Below are positions 19,294 to 28,252 of a stretch of DNA of 64,000 nucleotides, in pieces; positions within the stretch are counted from its first letter, which is position 1; each line of letters starts with the position of its first letter. The notes beneath the pieces are model-generated. The model had not been told where the DNA came from, did no database searches, and saw only the letters and a list, made by a program, of their open reading frames with translations. Source of the stretch: Streptomyces actuosus (GTDB taxonomy: Bacteria; Actinomycetota; Actinomycetes; Streptomycetales; Streptomycetaceae); contig NZ_JAFFZS010000017.1 in the NCBI RefSeq assembly GCF_016921115.1, forward strand, positions 62,001-126,000, given 5' to 3'. The position numbers were made by a program, and so were the translations under genes.

Positions 19294-20880
19294 TCAAGGC
19301 GAATGCGCCGCACCCCGGTCCGCAGGCGGAGGGGTCAGACACTCCTCACTCGGCGGCTTTCCCTCCGGCCAGGCGATTCTCACGAATCGGGAACCGCCGC
19401 CGGGGGAGAGTTCGACGATGGGCACGGCTTTGTCGTACGGGTTGCCGTGCGCGTTGAGGCAGATCCAGCCGCTCGCTCCGTCCACCCGCAGTTGCCGGCC
19501 CTTGACCTGGGGCCACTGGAGGCCGACGTCCGCGAGAGGCGGGTCCGTCCTCCCCTCGGGCGTGGCCTCGCGGATGCCGTGCACGGCGAGCCGCATCGCG
19601 TCGTAGCCGATGATCAGCTGGCCGTCGTCCAGGACGACGTCCCCGATCGGCCCGACCGGGGCGCGCCGGGCCTTCACCAGCAGGTCGGTCAGCTCCTCGG
19701 CGTCGTGCGCCGAGCCGCCCGTCGCCGGCGGGCTGTGGGTCCAGGCGTCGGGGTGGGCGAGGGCGGTGTAGCGCACCGACAGATTGTGTTCCAGGGCGCC
19801 GGCGTCCAGTTGTCTGTCGCCGCTGAGGTAGGAGCCCTCGTCCCCGGTCAGCACGGTGAACCTCCGCCCCTGGCAGCCCCGTGCGCCCAGCGCGTTGACG
19901 AACTGCCGCAGCTGGGTGTGGCGGCCGGCGAAGAGGATGGTGTCGGTCTGCGGCGCGGTGTTGCACACCAGGTAGGTGATCTGCCGGAACGTGCCCGCCG
20001 TCGTCCCCTCCCGGGTGCGGTCGTCGGGCGGCGTGAACGGCTGCGGCTCGTACGGCGAGCCCTCGATCAGCGCGGCGAACGACTGCTGCAGCGTGCGCGT
20101 GTAGGGGTCGCCCGGCTTGTCGTACACCAGCAACGCCCTGCCCGCGCTCACCTTCGCGAAGGAGGCCAGGGCCCGGGCCTCGTCGGTGTTGGTGGGGGAG
20201 ACGCGGGCCAGGCCGGGGAAGGGGTCCTCGCCGTCCTGGCCGTTGGCCAGGTTGTCCGCGGTGATCGAGGAGCCGACGACCGGGATGCCGCGCCGGGTCA
20301 GCTCGGCCACCGCCAGCCGGTTGTTCTCGGTGCTCATGCCGATCCCGGAGACCGCCCGCAGCCGGTCGTCGCCCTTCGTCATCCCCTCCAGCCGGTCGAC
20401 CACCCGCTCCCAGTGGTCGCCGGTCGCTCCCGGGTTGGCGAGCACCAGCCGGATGAGCGGCTTCTCGCCGTTGGAGCCGTGGTTGGCCCGCCACTGAGCC
20501 AGGTAGGCGCCCTGGAGCTCGTGCTGGACGTCGCGCAGCGTCGACGGTGTGGTGGCGGTGTACGGCAACATCAGCGCGACCGTGACGTAACTGCCCTTCT
20601 CCAGGCCCCGGTTCTCCCGGTCGATGGCCCGCGCCGTGTCCCGGAGCTCCTTGCGGCCGAAGTCGTACGCGGTACTCGTCACACCGACGCAGTCCGAGCT
20701 GCCCTCGGGCCGCGAGACGCCGGGCGCGCACGCGCGGTCGTCGTGCAGGAGGGCGACCGCGGCGAAGTACAGGCCCACCGCGAGGGCTCCCACCGCCAGC
20801 AGGGCCAGGTAGCGGTACAGGCGTATCTCCCAGACCTCCCGCAGCCAGGCTGCCGCGCGGGTCCTTCCTCCGGATGCCAT
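19294..20880 (-). CDS. membrane-anchored periplasmic-binding-protein-like (type I) protein
   Basis: This 528-residue protein has ATG 20880 overlapping the stop of the NTPase gene by one base (TGATG). A single membrane helix (about residues 22-44) leaves a large extracytoplasmic part. That part resembles branched-chain amino-acid-binding type I folds: VTVALMLPYTATTPS, an insertion with YLAQWRANHGSNG, then NRLAVAELTRRGIPVVGSSITADNL and RALLVYDKPGDPYTRTL. No ABC permease or transport ATPase lies nearby. Together with its partner it looks more like a sensor than a transporter. Ligand unknown. Confidence 0.65.
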   Translation of the reverse strand: MASGGRTRAAAWLREVWEIRLYRYLALLAVGALAVGLYFAAVALLHDDRACAPGVSRPEGSSDCVGVTSTAYDFGRKELRDTARAIDRENRGLEKGSYVTVALMLPYTATTPSTLRDVQHELQGAYLAQWRANHGSNGEKPLIRLVLANPGATGDHWERVVDRLEGMTKGDDRLRAVSGIGMSTENNRLAVAELTRRGIPVVGSSITADNLANGQDGEDPFPGLARVSPTNTDEARALASFAKVSAGRALLVYDKPGDPYTRTLQQSFAALIEGSPYEPQPFTPPDDRTREGTTAGTFRQITYLVCNTAPQTDTILFAGRHTQLRQFVNALGARGCQGRRFTVLTGDEGSYLSGDRQLDAGALEHNLSVRYTALAHPDAWTHSPPATGGSAHDAEELTDLLVKARRAPVGPIGDVVLDDGQLIIGYDAMRLAVHGIREATPEGRTDPPLADVGLQWPQVKGRQLRVDGASGWICLNAHGNPYDKAVPIVELSPGGGSRFVRIAWPEGKPPSEECLTPPPADRGAAHSP

Positions 20881-23027
20881 CACGCCTCCCCGTCCGGGTC
20901 GTCCGTCTCGTCCTTCGGCGTCCGCAGCGGCCGTCCGGCCCGTGCGTCCCGCGGCCACTCCTGGGCCGCCTGCCACAGCAGCGCGCCGCCCTCCTCGCGC
21001 AGGTCGCACAGTTGCAGCAGCTCGAACCGCATCCGTTCGCACACCCGCTCGTCCGGCAGCACCAGCGGGTCCGACAGCTGCCACGCGGCGTGCAGCAGCC
21101 GCCGCACCCGCTGGTGCAGCACGGGGTCCGTGCCCTCGGGCGCGGGCTGCCGGGTGCCCGCGTGGTCCAGGGCGGTCGCCGCGCGCCGGTCGTCCGGCCG
21201 GTCGAAGTCCCGGCCGTCCTCGTCGTGCGCGTGGAAGTACGGTGCGGCGGCCAGGAAGCACAGCGTGTCCAGCCAGATCCGCGCGTCCAGCGTGGAGAAG
21301 GTGTCCCGCAGATGCGCCACCGCCCCCGAGGTGTCGCCGAGGCACAGCTCGTGGTGGAGCCGGTGGCGGGCCTGCGCGGGGTCGCCGGGGCTGTCGGCGT
21401 CGCCGTCGGGTGAGTAGTGCGCGATCAGCGTCTCGTGCACCTCGCGCCACTTGCCGTGCCCGTCCTGCCCGTCGTGCAGGCGGAGCAGCAGCAGGGTGCG
21501 CACGAACGGGTCACCCGCGAAGTGCCCGGGCACCGACGGCAGCCCCTCGGCCGCCAGCCGCGCCTGGAGAGTGCGGACGCCCGCGGAGCCGAAGTCGGCC
21601 GGCAACCGGGCGTCGGCCAACGCGACGGCCGACTCCAGGTCGTGCGCCGCGGCCAGCACGGTCAGCTCCTCCAGGCGGTCGCCGGGCACCAGCTTCTCCA
21701 GCAACGCGCTGTAGACGGGCCGCGCCTCGCCGGGGCCCCGCTCGCCGGCGAGCGGCGTGACGAGCAGCCGGCCCAGCGAGTCCGCCCGCTGCGGGTGCTG
21801 CCGGGCCGCCTCGGCGAGCAGGTCGATGCCCAGGGGGTTGCCGCCCGTCAGCCGGTGCGTGGCGCGCGGGAGTTCGGCCGGGGTTCCGGCGGTCTCGCAC
21901 ACCGCTCCGACGATGTGCAGGGTGTCGTCGGCGGACAGCCTTGGCAGCGGGACGACCAGGGCGCGTGACGCGGGCGAGGTGTCCGGCCGCCAGTCGGTGC
22001 GCCGGGCCACCTCCGCCAGCTCCAGCCGGGGCGCGCCGTGCAGTACCGGATGATCGGGTCCGCGGACGGCGACGACGAACGCCACCTCGTCGGCGAAACC
22101 TTCCGCCCGGTCCCGCAGCACCGCCTCCATCAGCCCGGGCCCCGGGCCGGTGTGCGCGTTGTCGAGCAGGATCAGCGGCCGGCCCAGCCGCCGCAGCCGC
22201 GACCCGAGCCCCGTGTACGCCTCGGTGAGGTCGGCGAGCAGGGCCCGCACCAGCCGACGTTCGGCGTGCTCCCGGGACGGCGAGCCGGCCCGGAAGTGCT
22301 GGGACAGCAGGATCAGTCCGCGCTGGGCGTTGCCGCCCGCGTTCGGATAGGTCCGGTACCAGGTCGAGGACTTCTGCCGGCGGCGCCCGGCGAAGCCCTC
22401 GGTCACCGACTCCAGGGTCGCCTCGATCGCCGCCGCCACGAACGGGGCCTGCCCGCTGGTCGCCGCGATCACCTTGGACACCACGCGCCCCGCCCACCGG
22501 CCGGCCAGCCCGGTGATGCCCGCCCCGCCCTCGTTGAGCAGCAGGATCCGGCTCAGCTCCCGCCGGATGCGCTCGGCGTCCGCGTCCCGCCAGCCGGAGG
22601 CGGCCACCGCCACGAGCCCCGCCATCAGCCTCGGGAAGACGACCTCCCCGGCGTGCTTGACCCGCTCTCCGAGCTGCTCGGCCAGCATCAGCAGCGCCTG
22701 CGACACGGGCGACCACGCCTCGGGGGCCTGCTCGGGGCGGGGCCGGGCGAACGCCTCCTGCTCACAGTCGATCAGGGCCAGCGGGGTGTGCCGCAGCTGC
22801 CTGCCCGGGCGGGTGACCTGGTAGGCGCTGAACGTTTCCTGAAGGACCGCGGTCTTGCCCATCCCGCGCCCGCCGGAGAGCACCAGGAGCGGCAACTCCT
22901 CCTGGCTCGCGCACTCCTGGGGTTCCACGGCCCGCAGCTCGTGCGGCCGCACGCCCACCAGCCGTGGCACGAGCCCCGCCGGCTCGGCGTCGAACAGCGC
23001 CCCGCGTCCATGCAAACGACTGCTCAC
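20880..23027 (-). CDS. STAND-like P-loop NTPase
   Basis: This 715-residue protein starts at GTG 23027 after GGGGGGAGA. Walker A is GGRGMGKT (residues 52-59); Walker B is RPLILLDNAH (Asp289). The NTPase core is followed by a winged-helix-like region (RLTGGNPLGIDLLAEAARQH) and then alpha-helical repeats to the C-terminus. There is no signal peptide, so it is cytoplasmic. STAND NTPases act as ligand-triggered switches in signalling. One-base coupling to the periplasmic-binding-like gene suggests the two form a receptor and switch pair. Assignment to STAND is from layout only. Confidence 0.65.
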   Translation of the reverse strand: MSSRLHGRGALFDAEPAGLVPRLVGVRPHELRAVEPQECASQEELPLLVLSGGRGMGKTAVLQETFSAYQVTRPGRQLRHTPLALIDCEQEAFARPRPEQAPEAWSPVSQALLMLAEQLGERVKHAGEVVFPRLMAGLVAVAASGWRDADAERIRRELSRILLLNEGGAGITGLAGRWAGRVVSKVIAATSGQAPFVAAAIEATLESVTEGFAGRRRQKSSTWYRTYPNAGGNAQRGLILLSQHFRAGSPSREHAERRLVRALLADLTEAYTGLGSRLRRLGRPLILLDNAHTGPGPGLMEAVLRDRAEGFADEVAFVVAVRGPDHPVLHGAPRLELAEVARRTDWRPDTSPASRALVVPLPRLSADDTLHIVGAVCETAGTPAELPRATHRLTGGNPLGIDLLAEAARQHPQRADSLGRLLVTPLAGERGPGEARPVYSALLEKLVPGDRLEELTVLAAAHDLESAVALADARLPADFGSAGVRTLQARLAAEGLPSVPGHFAGDPFVRTLLLLRLHDGQDGHGKWREVHETLIAHYSPDGDADSPGDPAQARHRLHHELCLGDTSGAVAHLRDTFSTLDARIWLDTLCFLAAAPYFHAHDEDGRDFDRPDDRRAATALDHAGTRQPAPEGTDPVLHQRVRRLLHAAWQLSDPLVLPDERVCERMRFELLQLCDLREEGGALLWQAAQEWPRDARAGRPLRTPKDETDDPDGEA

Positions 23028-23511
23028 CGCGTCTCCCCCCTGATGCGGCCATCCTGCCCAACCTCAGAGTAAAGAGGGGGAGTTGATTCGGACTAGGTCG
23101 CGTGATGCCCACCGGCTTACGAACATGACCGGGATCGGGGCGACCGTTGGCCGACGCCGGGACAGCAGGTGCGGCTGGGGGTGCCGGGGTGGTCGGGGCT
23201 GCCGTTCCGATGAAAGTGCCCATGGCATGGGACGGCCACCCGCGAACCGGGTCGTGCGCGCCATGTACGCGGCCGACCGCCCGGTGCCCGGATTCGGTCC
23301 GGTCGGCAGGGGGCAGGACTCGGGCGGTCTCGCACGCGCGGATCCGCCGGGCGGAGGACCCGGCCGGGCGGGCGGGGCCGACGGACCGGAGGCGGGGTAT
23401 GTCGTTTCGCCAACGGTGCGAAGGTTGCGGATGGTTCGTGTGAAGAGACGTGATGCGGATGTTGATCCCGTACGGTCCCCAGGACGGCGCTACGCGCGGA
23501 GCGAGGAGCTG
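23028..23511. other. divergent intergenic region
   Basis: These 484 nt separate the NTPase gene and the Asp/Arg-tail gene. No convincing gene is seen in either strand. It should carry both promoters; an AT-richer patch at 23063-23090 and TTGATC at 23462-23467 are candidates, without clear paired boxes. Confidence 0.5.
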
Positions 23512-24093
23512 ATGGAGCCGATGGAGCAGAAGGACCCCGTCGACACGGACGAGGACGAGCGACTCGCGGCCATCGCCCCGGAGATCATCCGCATCACGGT
23601 GAGCCTCCTCCGCCGCGTCGCCGGCCTCTACCCCGAGGAACGCGTCCCCCAGGAGGCCCTCCTCGTCGCCGACGGTGTCCTGGACCGGTACGGCGTCGAC
23701 GGCCTCCGCCTCCTCGCCATGACGCTCACCGGCTGGGCCGCGGTCGAGATCGAACGCGAGGCCCAGGCCTCCGGCCGCACCCTGCAGTCGGTCCTGGACG
23801 AGATGGAACTGACCCGGCTGGAGGTCGAGGTGGGGGAGTGGGGTACCCAGGAGCAGGCCGGGGACCGCGGCGCCGCCCGGGACAGGGGCGACGCCGGGGA
23901 CCGAGCCTCGGACAGAGACAGAGACAGAGACAGAGACAGAGACAGAGACAGGGACGAGGGCAGAGACAGGGACGAGGGCAGGGACAGGGACAGGCGCAGG
24001 GACGGACGCAGGGGCGGTGACGGGCGCCGCCCTGACGAGGGGGACGAGGGGCACGACGCGGACGACGTGGACGAGGGCGGTCGGGGGGCGTGA
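23512..24093 (+). CDS. helical protein with an Asp-Arg repeat tail, function unknown
   Basis: This 193-residue protein has ATG 23512 just after AGGAG; ATG 23521 is an alternative. Residues 10-105 are alpha-helical and acidic (ERLAAIAPEIIRITVSLLRR, LLVADGVLDRYGVDGLRLLA, WAAVEIEREAQASG). From about residue 115 the tail is a charged low-complexity run of DR, EGR and DRR units ending DEGGRGA. The run is encoded by a GACAGA hexanucleotide repeat with rare AGA codons. No domain is recognised. It is divergent from the NTPase/receptor pair, so a functional link is possible. Confidence 0.6.
   Translation: MEPMEQKDPVDTDEDERLAAIAPEIIRITVSLLRRVAGLYPEERVPQEALLVADGVLDRYGVDGLRLLAMTLTGWAAVEIEREAQASGRTLQSVLDEMELTRLEVEVGEWGTQEQAGDRGAARDRGDAGDRASDRDRDRDRDRDRDRDEGRDRDEGRDRDRRRDGRRGGDGRRPDEGDEGHDADDVDEGGRGA
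23911..23946 (+). repeat. GACAGA hexanucleotide microsatellite inside a coding region
   Basis: Six perfect GACAGA units start in frame at codon 134 (Asp-Arg each), followed by degenerate GACAGG and GACGAGGGCAG units to about 24000. AGA is among the rarest codons in Streptomyces. Copy-number changes would add or remove Asp-Arg pairs without shifting frame. Confidence 0.8.
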
Positions 24094-24478
24094 CCGTCGC
24101 ACGGGCCGTCACCCTGCGGTCCCCGGTACGCCGCTCCCGCGACGACCGGGCGGCCCGCGGCCGGCGCGGCGTCTCCGGGAGTTCGGCCGCCGGGCCCGCC
24201 CGCTCCCGCACGGCACGGTCCGCGAAGCGCCACCGGTAGCGGGTGCGCCGCGTCTCCCGCGGGTGCCTGCGCCACCGGTCCTCCACGGGCGCCGGGCCCG
24301 GTCGGCTCGGCGCCGGGCGAAGAGACGTCGCGGCCCGGGCGATGCGCCGGCCCGGTGCCCGGCCGCAGCGGACGGCGATCGGCCGCGGTGGACGGCGCCC
24401 GGCGCCCCATCGGTACCGTCGATGACCCCATCGGCAGGACGCCCCGGCAGGCCGTGGACCTGCGGCGGCGCCCGCTCG
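24094..24478. other. non-coding gap
   Basis: This 385-nt stretch follows the Asp/Arg-tail gene and precedes the DMT transporter. Open frames here are arginine/proline-rich and show no coding pattern. I see no recognisable gene or structured repeat. Confidence 0.45.
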
Positions 24479-24484
24479 TAGCGT
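24479..24484 (+). promoter_or_regulatory. -10 hexamer TAGCGT, likely leaderless start
   Basis: TAGCGT ends 7 nt before ATG 24492, placing the transcription start at or next to the start codon. There is no Shine-Dalgarno sequence. Confidence 0.5.
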
Positions 24485-24491
24485 CCGGGGC

Positions 24492-25475
24492 ATGACCTCC
24501 GAAACCAAGGGCGCCGCCCAGCTGACGACCGCGATGGTGCTCTCCGGCACCCTCGGAGTCTTCGTCGTCGAGTCGGGCGCGGCGCCGTTCGACGCCGTCT
24601 TCTTCCGGGTCCTGTTCGGGGCGCTCGCCCTCGGCGGCTACGCGGCCGCCCGCGGACTGCTGTGCGGCCACGGCTTCACCCGGCGCACCTTCGGGCTCGC
24701 GGTGCTCGGCGGGGTGTTCATCGTCCTCAACTGGGTGCTGCTGTTCACCTCGTACGAGAACACGTCGATCTCGGTCGCCACCGTCGTCTACCACACGCAG
24801 CCGTTCTACGTCGTCCTGCTGGGCGCCCTCCTCTTCCGGGAGCGGCTCACCGCGGGGAAGGCCGGCTGGATCGCCGTCGCCTTCGCGGGACTGGTGCTGG
24901 TGTCCGGGGTCGATCCCGGCGACTTCGCGGGCGGTGGGAGTTACGTCCTCGGCATCGGGCAGGCCCTGCTCGCCGCGCTGCTGTACGCGCTGTCCACGCT
25001 GGTCACCAAGCGGATCACCGGGGTACGGCCGCACCTCGTCGCCCTCGTGCAGGTCGTGGTGGGGATCCCGCTGCTGCTGCCGTTCGTCGCCGTCCCGGCC
25101 CTCCCGCGGGCGCTCGGCCTGGCCCCGGCCGCACAGAACGCGATCACCGGCTGGGACTGGGCCTGGCTGGCCGGGCTCGGCATCATCCACACCGGCGTGA
25201 TGTACGTCCTGATGTACGCCGCCTACGCCCGGCTGCCCACCGCGAAGATCGCCGTCCTGGCCTTCGTCTACCCGGCGGTGGCGATGGTGGCGGACTGGAC
25301 GGTGTACGGCCACCACATCGGGCCCGTCCAGGCGCTCGGCGTCCCCCTGATCGTGGCGGCCGGCCTGAGGGTCACCCTTGCTCGGCCAGCAACTGCCGCG
25401 CCCGCTCCACGAACAGCCGCGCATGCGCCGGAAGCCGCTTCCCCGAGCGCCATGCCAGCTGCGTGCGAAGCGTGA
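24492..25475 (+). CDS. DMT-family (EamA) transporter
   Basis: This 327-residue protein has ten hydrophobic helices in two EamA repeats (first ending around LLFRERLTAGKAGWIAVAFAG, second around YPAVAMVADWTVYGHHIGPVQALG). It is an exporter of small metabolites or amino acids; the substrate is unknown. The last 35 residues (from about LARPATAAPAPRT) are Ala/Pro-rich and are encoded antisense to the 3' end of the convergent LysR gene, a 104-nt overlap. Confidence 0.8.
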   Translation: MTSETKGAAQLTTAMVLSGTLGVFVVESGAAPFDAVFFRVLFGALALGGYAAARGLLCGHGFTRRTFGLAVLGGVFIVLNWVLLFTSYENTSISVATVVYHTQPFYVVLLGALLFRERLTAGKAGWIAVAFAGLVLVSGVDPGDFAGGGSYVLGIGQALLAALLYALSTLVTKRITGVRPHLVALVQVVVGIPLLLPFVAVPALPRALGLAPAAQNAITGWDWAWLAGLGIIHTGVMYVLMYAAYARLPTAKIAVLAFVYPAVAMVADWTVYGHHIGPVQALGVPLIVAAGLRVTLARPATAAPAPRTAAHAPEAASPSAMPAACEA

Positions 25476-26253
25476 ACGGCGGCGTCCACTCCAGGCGCAC
25501 CAGCGAACCCTCGGCGAGTTCGGCGGCGACGGTCACCTCCGGCAGCAGACACACGCCGAGGCCGGCCGCCGCCGCGCGTTTGGTGGCCTCGATCGTGCCG
25601 AACTCCAGGAAGGAGACGGGGGCCGCGGCCGTCAGCTCCCGTTCGAACAGATCCCGGTAGGCGCACCCCGGCTCGGTGGCCAGCAGCGCCTCCCCGACCA
25701 GGTCCCCGACGGCCGGTTCGGTGCCGTGCAGCCGATGACCCGGTGCCGCCACCAGGGCCAGCGGCTCGGCGGTGAGGACCTCGCTCTCCAGGCCCGTGTG
25801 CTCGGTCTCCTCCTCCATCAGGAAACCGAGGTCGTACGTGCCCTGCCGCAGCGCCCGCCGCGTCTCGTCGCCGAGGGTGGGGCGCAGCGAGAGGCGGACC
25901 CGGGGATAGCGGTGGTGGAAGTACTCCAGCAGCGGGGGCAGACGGTAGCTGGTGAGGGACTCCATCGTGCCGACGGCGAGCGTGCCGGCGGGCTCCTCGG
26001 CGCCGGCGACCGCCGCGCGGGCCTCGCCGGCCAGCTCGATCATCTGCCGGGCGTAGGGCAGCAGCCGCTCCCCGGCCTCGGTGAGGCGGATGCGGCTGCC
26101 GAGCCGGTCGAACAGTTCGGCGCCGAGGGAGGACTCCAGGGCGCGGATCTGCGCGGTCACGCTGGACTGGGCGTACCGCAGTTCGGCCGCCGCCCGGGTG
26201 AAGCTCAGCACGGTCGCGACCTTCTCGAAGGTGACCAGCAGCCGCAGTTCCAT
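25372..26253 (-). CDS. LysR-family transcriptional regulator
   Basis: This 293-residue regulator has the LysR winged helix-turn-helix at residues 1-60 (FTRAAAELRYAQSSVTAQIRALE, then GAELFDRLGSRIRLTEAGERLL). The effector-binding domain occupies about 90-290. ATG 26253 matches the usual LysR start. It faces the DMT transporter tail to tail and overlaps it, so the two are probably a regulator and target or share an ancestral locus. The inducer is unknown. Confidence 0.88.
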   Translation of the reverse strand: MELRLLVTFEKVATVLSFTRAAAELRYAQSSVTAQIRALESSLGAELFDRLGSRIRLTEAGERLLPYARQMIELAGEARAAVAGAEEPAGTLAVGTMESLTSYRLPPLLEYFHHRYPRVRLSLRPTLGDETRRALRQGTYDLGFLMEEETEHTGLESEVLTAEPLALVAAPGHRLHGTEPAVGDLVGEALLATEPGCAYRDLFERELTAAAPVSFLEFGTIEATKRAAAAGLGVCLLPEVTVAAELAEGSLVRLEWTPPFTLRTQLAWRSGKRLPAHARLFVERARQLLAEQG

Positions 26254-26308
26254 CAGGTGCCCCCGGCCGTCCTCACTCGCTCACGGATGTCCTCGGTCGT
26301 CCCCGGCC

Positions 26309-26707
26309 TCAGCCGCTGTGGGGATCCTCGCCGCGCTCCTTTCGGCGCAACTCCTCCTCGCGGCGGCGCAGGTCGGCCTCCCACTGCTTCAGCAGTTCCC
26401 CGTCCTTCTTGTTCCCCTCCTCGAGGGAGTTCAGGAACGCGGGGTTGTCGTCGGGGGCGACCCAGGACGCGCGGTGGTTGCGGTGCCACTCGGCCGGCGT
26501 GGCGCCGCTCGCCGAGCGCCGGCCGCGGTTCCGGCCGGCCACCAGCCAGGCGATCGGCCCGACCAGCACCTCACCGAAGAGCAGGATGATGATCACCCAA
26601 ACGACCTTGGGCAGCCCGCGCACCTCCTCCTCGGGCGTGTTCAGGCAGTCGATGAACGCGTAGATCCACAGCGCCAGCACCAGCAGGAACGGCAGATACC
26701 TGAGCAT
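26309..26707 (-). CDS. PLD nuclease N-terminal (PLDc_N) domain membrane protein
   Basis: This 132-residue protein has ATG 26707. Two membrane helices (MLRYLPFLLVLALWIYAFID and VVWVIIILLFGEVLVGPIAWLVAG) enclose the short loop characteristic of PLDc_N. The C-terminal half is charged, with a coiled-coil-like stretch (WEADLRRREEELRRKERGE). No phospholipase domain follows. These small proteins are membrane-bound and of unknown role. It is divergent from the menaquinone cluster, 87 nt from mqnL. Confidence 0.75.
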   Translation of the reverse strand: MLRYLPFLLVLALWIYAFIDCLNTPEEEVRGLPKVVWVIIILLFGEVLVGPIAWLVAGRNRGRRSASGATPAEWHRNHRASWVAPDDNPAFLNSLEEGNKKDGELLKQWEADLRRREEELRRKERGEDPHSG

Positions 26708-26781
26708 GGACGGGTGATCCCCCAGCAGACGGCGTGAGGCGTGCGACGGCCCCGGTGACGGGGTCAGAGTAGTCCGTGCCG

Positions 26782-26787
26782 GATACT
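26782..26787 (+). promoter_or_regulatory. -10 hexamer GATACT for mqnL, likely leaderless
   Basis: GATACT ends 7 nt before ATG 26795. No ribosome-binding site lies between, so transcription probably starts at the start codon. Confidence 0.5.
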
Positions 26788-26794
26788 GGGACGC

Positions 26795-28252
26795 ATGGCT
26801 TACGACGATCTTCGTTCCCTGCTGAGGGCGCTGGAACGCGAAGGCGACCTCAAGCGCGTCAAGACCGAGGTCGATCCGTATCTGGAGGTCGGGGAGATCG
26901 TCGACCGCGTGCAGAAGTCCGGCGGGCCGGCGCTGCTCTTCGAGAACGTCCGCGGCTCCGCCGTGCCGCTGGCCATGAACGTCTTCGGCACCGACCGCCG
27001 CCTGCTCAAGGCACTGGGCCTGAAGTCGTACGCCGAGATCTCCGAACGGATCGGCGGGCTGCTGAAGCCCGAGCTGCCGCACGGGTTCGTCGGTGTCCGC
27101 GAGGCCTTCGGCAAGCTCGGCGCGATGGCGCACGTCCCGCCGAAGAAGGTCAAGCCCGACAACGCCCCCGTGCAGGAGGTCGTCCTCCACGGCGACGAGG
27201 TCGACCTGGAGGCACTGCCCGCCCTGTTCACCTGGCCCAAGGACGGCGGCTCCTTCTTCAACCTGGGACTCACCCACACCAAGGACCCGGAGACCGGGGT
27301 CCGCAACCTCGGCCTCTACCGCCTCCAGCGCCACGACAAGCGCACCATCGGCATGCACTGGCAGATCCACAAGGACAGCCGCAACCACTACCAGGTGGCC
27401 GCCCGCAAGGGCGAGCGGCTGCCGGTCGCGATCGCCTTCGGCTGCCCGCCCGCCGTGACCTACGCCTCCACCGCCCCGCTGCCCGGCGACATCGACGAGT
27501 ACATGTTCGCCGGATTCGTCGCCGGCAAGCGGATCGAGATGGTCGACTGCAAGACCGTGCCGCTGCAGGTCCCCGCGCAGGCCGAGGTCGTGCTGGAGGG
27601 CTGGCTGGAGCCCGGCGAGATGCTGCCGGAGGGGCCCTTCGGCGACCACACCGGCTTCTACACGCCGCAGGAGCCGTTCCCCGCCCTGCGTATCGACTGC
27701 GTGACCATGCGGCGCCGCCCGCTGCTCCAGTCGATCGTCGTGGGCAGGCCGCCGACGGAGGACGGACCCCTCGGCCGCGCCACGGAACGCTTCTTCCTGC
27801 CCCTGCTGAAGATCATCGTCCCGGACATCGTGGACTACCACCTGCCCGAGGCCGGCGGCTTCCACAACTGCGCGATCGTCTCGATCGACAAGAAGTACCC
27901 CAAGCACGCCCAGAAGACGATGCACGCCGTCTGGGGCGCGCACATGATGTCCCTGACCAAGCTCATCGTCGTGGTCGACGCCGACTGCGACGTGCACGAC
28001 CTGCACGAGGTGGCGTGGCGGGCCCTCGGCAACACCGACTACGCCCGCGACCTCACCGTCGTCGAAGGTCCCGTCGACCACCTCGACCATGCCTCCTACC
28101 AGCAGTTCTGGGGCGGCAAGGCGGGCATCGACGCCACCCGGAAGTGGCCCGAGGAGGGCTACACGCGCGACGGGGGCTGGCCCGACATGGTCGAGTCCGA
28201 CGCAGCGACCGCGGCGCTGGTGGACCGCCGGTGGAAGGAGTACGGCCTGTGA
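26795..28252 (+). CDS. mqnL: menaquinone biosynthesis decarboxylase (UbiD family)
   Basis: This 485-residue UbiD-family enzyme needs prenylated FMN, made by the UbiX protein encoded two genes on. In the futalosine route it is assigned to decarboxylation of the 1,4-dihydroxy-6-naphthoate intermediate. UbiD hallmarks are present: NLGLYRLQRHDKRTIGMHWQ in the cofactor-binding region and ERFFLPLLKI, then VDYHLPEAGGFHN. Length is normal. Its stop overlaps the next gene by 4 nt (GTGA). Confidence 0.9.
   Translation: MAYDDLRSLLRALEREGDLKRVKTEVDPYLEVGEIVDRVQKSGGPALLFENVRGSAVPLAMNVFGTDRRLLKALGLKSYAEISERIGGLLKPELPHGFVGVREAFGKLGAMAHVPPKKVKPDNAPVQEVVLHGDEVDLEALPALFTWPKDGGSFFNLGLTHTKDPETGVRNLGLYRLQRHDKRTIGMHWQIHKDSRNHYQVAARKGERLPVAIAFGCPPAVTYASTAPLPGDIDEYMFAGFVAGKRIEMVDCKTVPLQVPAQAEVVLEGWLEPGEMLPEGPFGDHTGFYTPQEPFPALRIDCVTMRRRPLLQSIVVGRPPTEDGPLGRATERFFLPLLKIIVPDIVDYHLPEAGGFHNCAIVSIDKKYPKHAQKTMHAVWGAHMMSLTKLIVVVDADCDVHDLHEVAWRALGNTDYARDLTVVEGPVDHLDHASYQQFWGGKAGIDATRKWPEEGYTRDGGWPDMVESDAATAALVDRRWKEYGL

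Noticed and set aside
24094..24478. Minus-strand frame through the gap after the Asp-Arg-tail gene
   Set aside because: Arg/Pro-rich composition, no ribosome-binding site, no recognisable domain.
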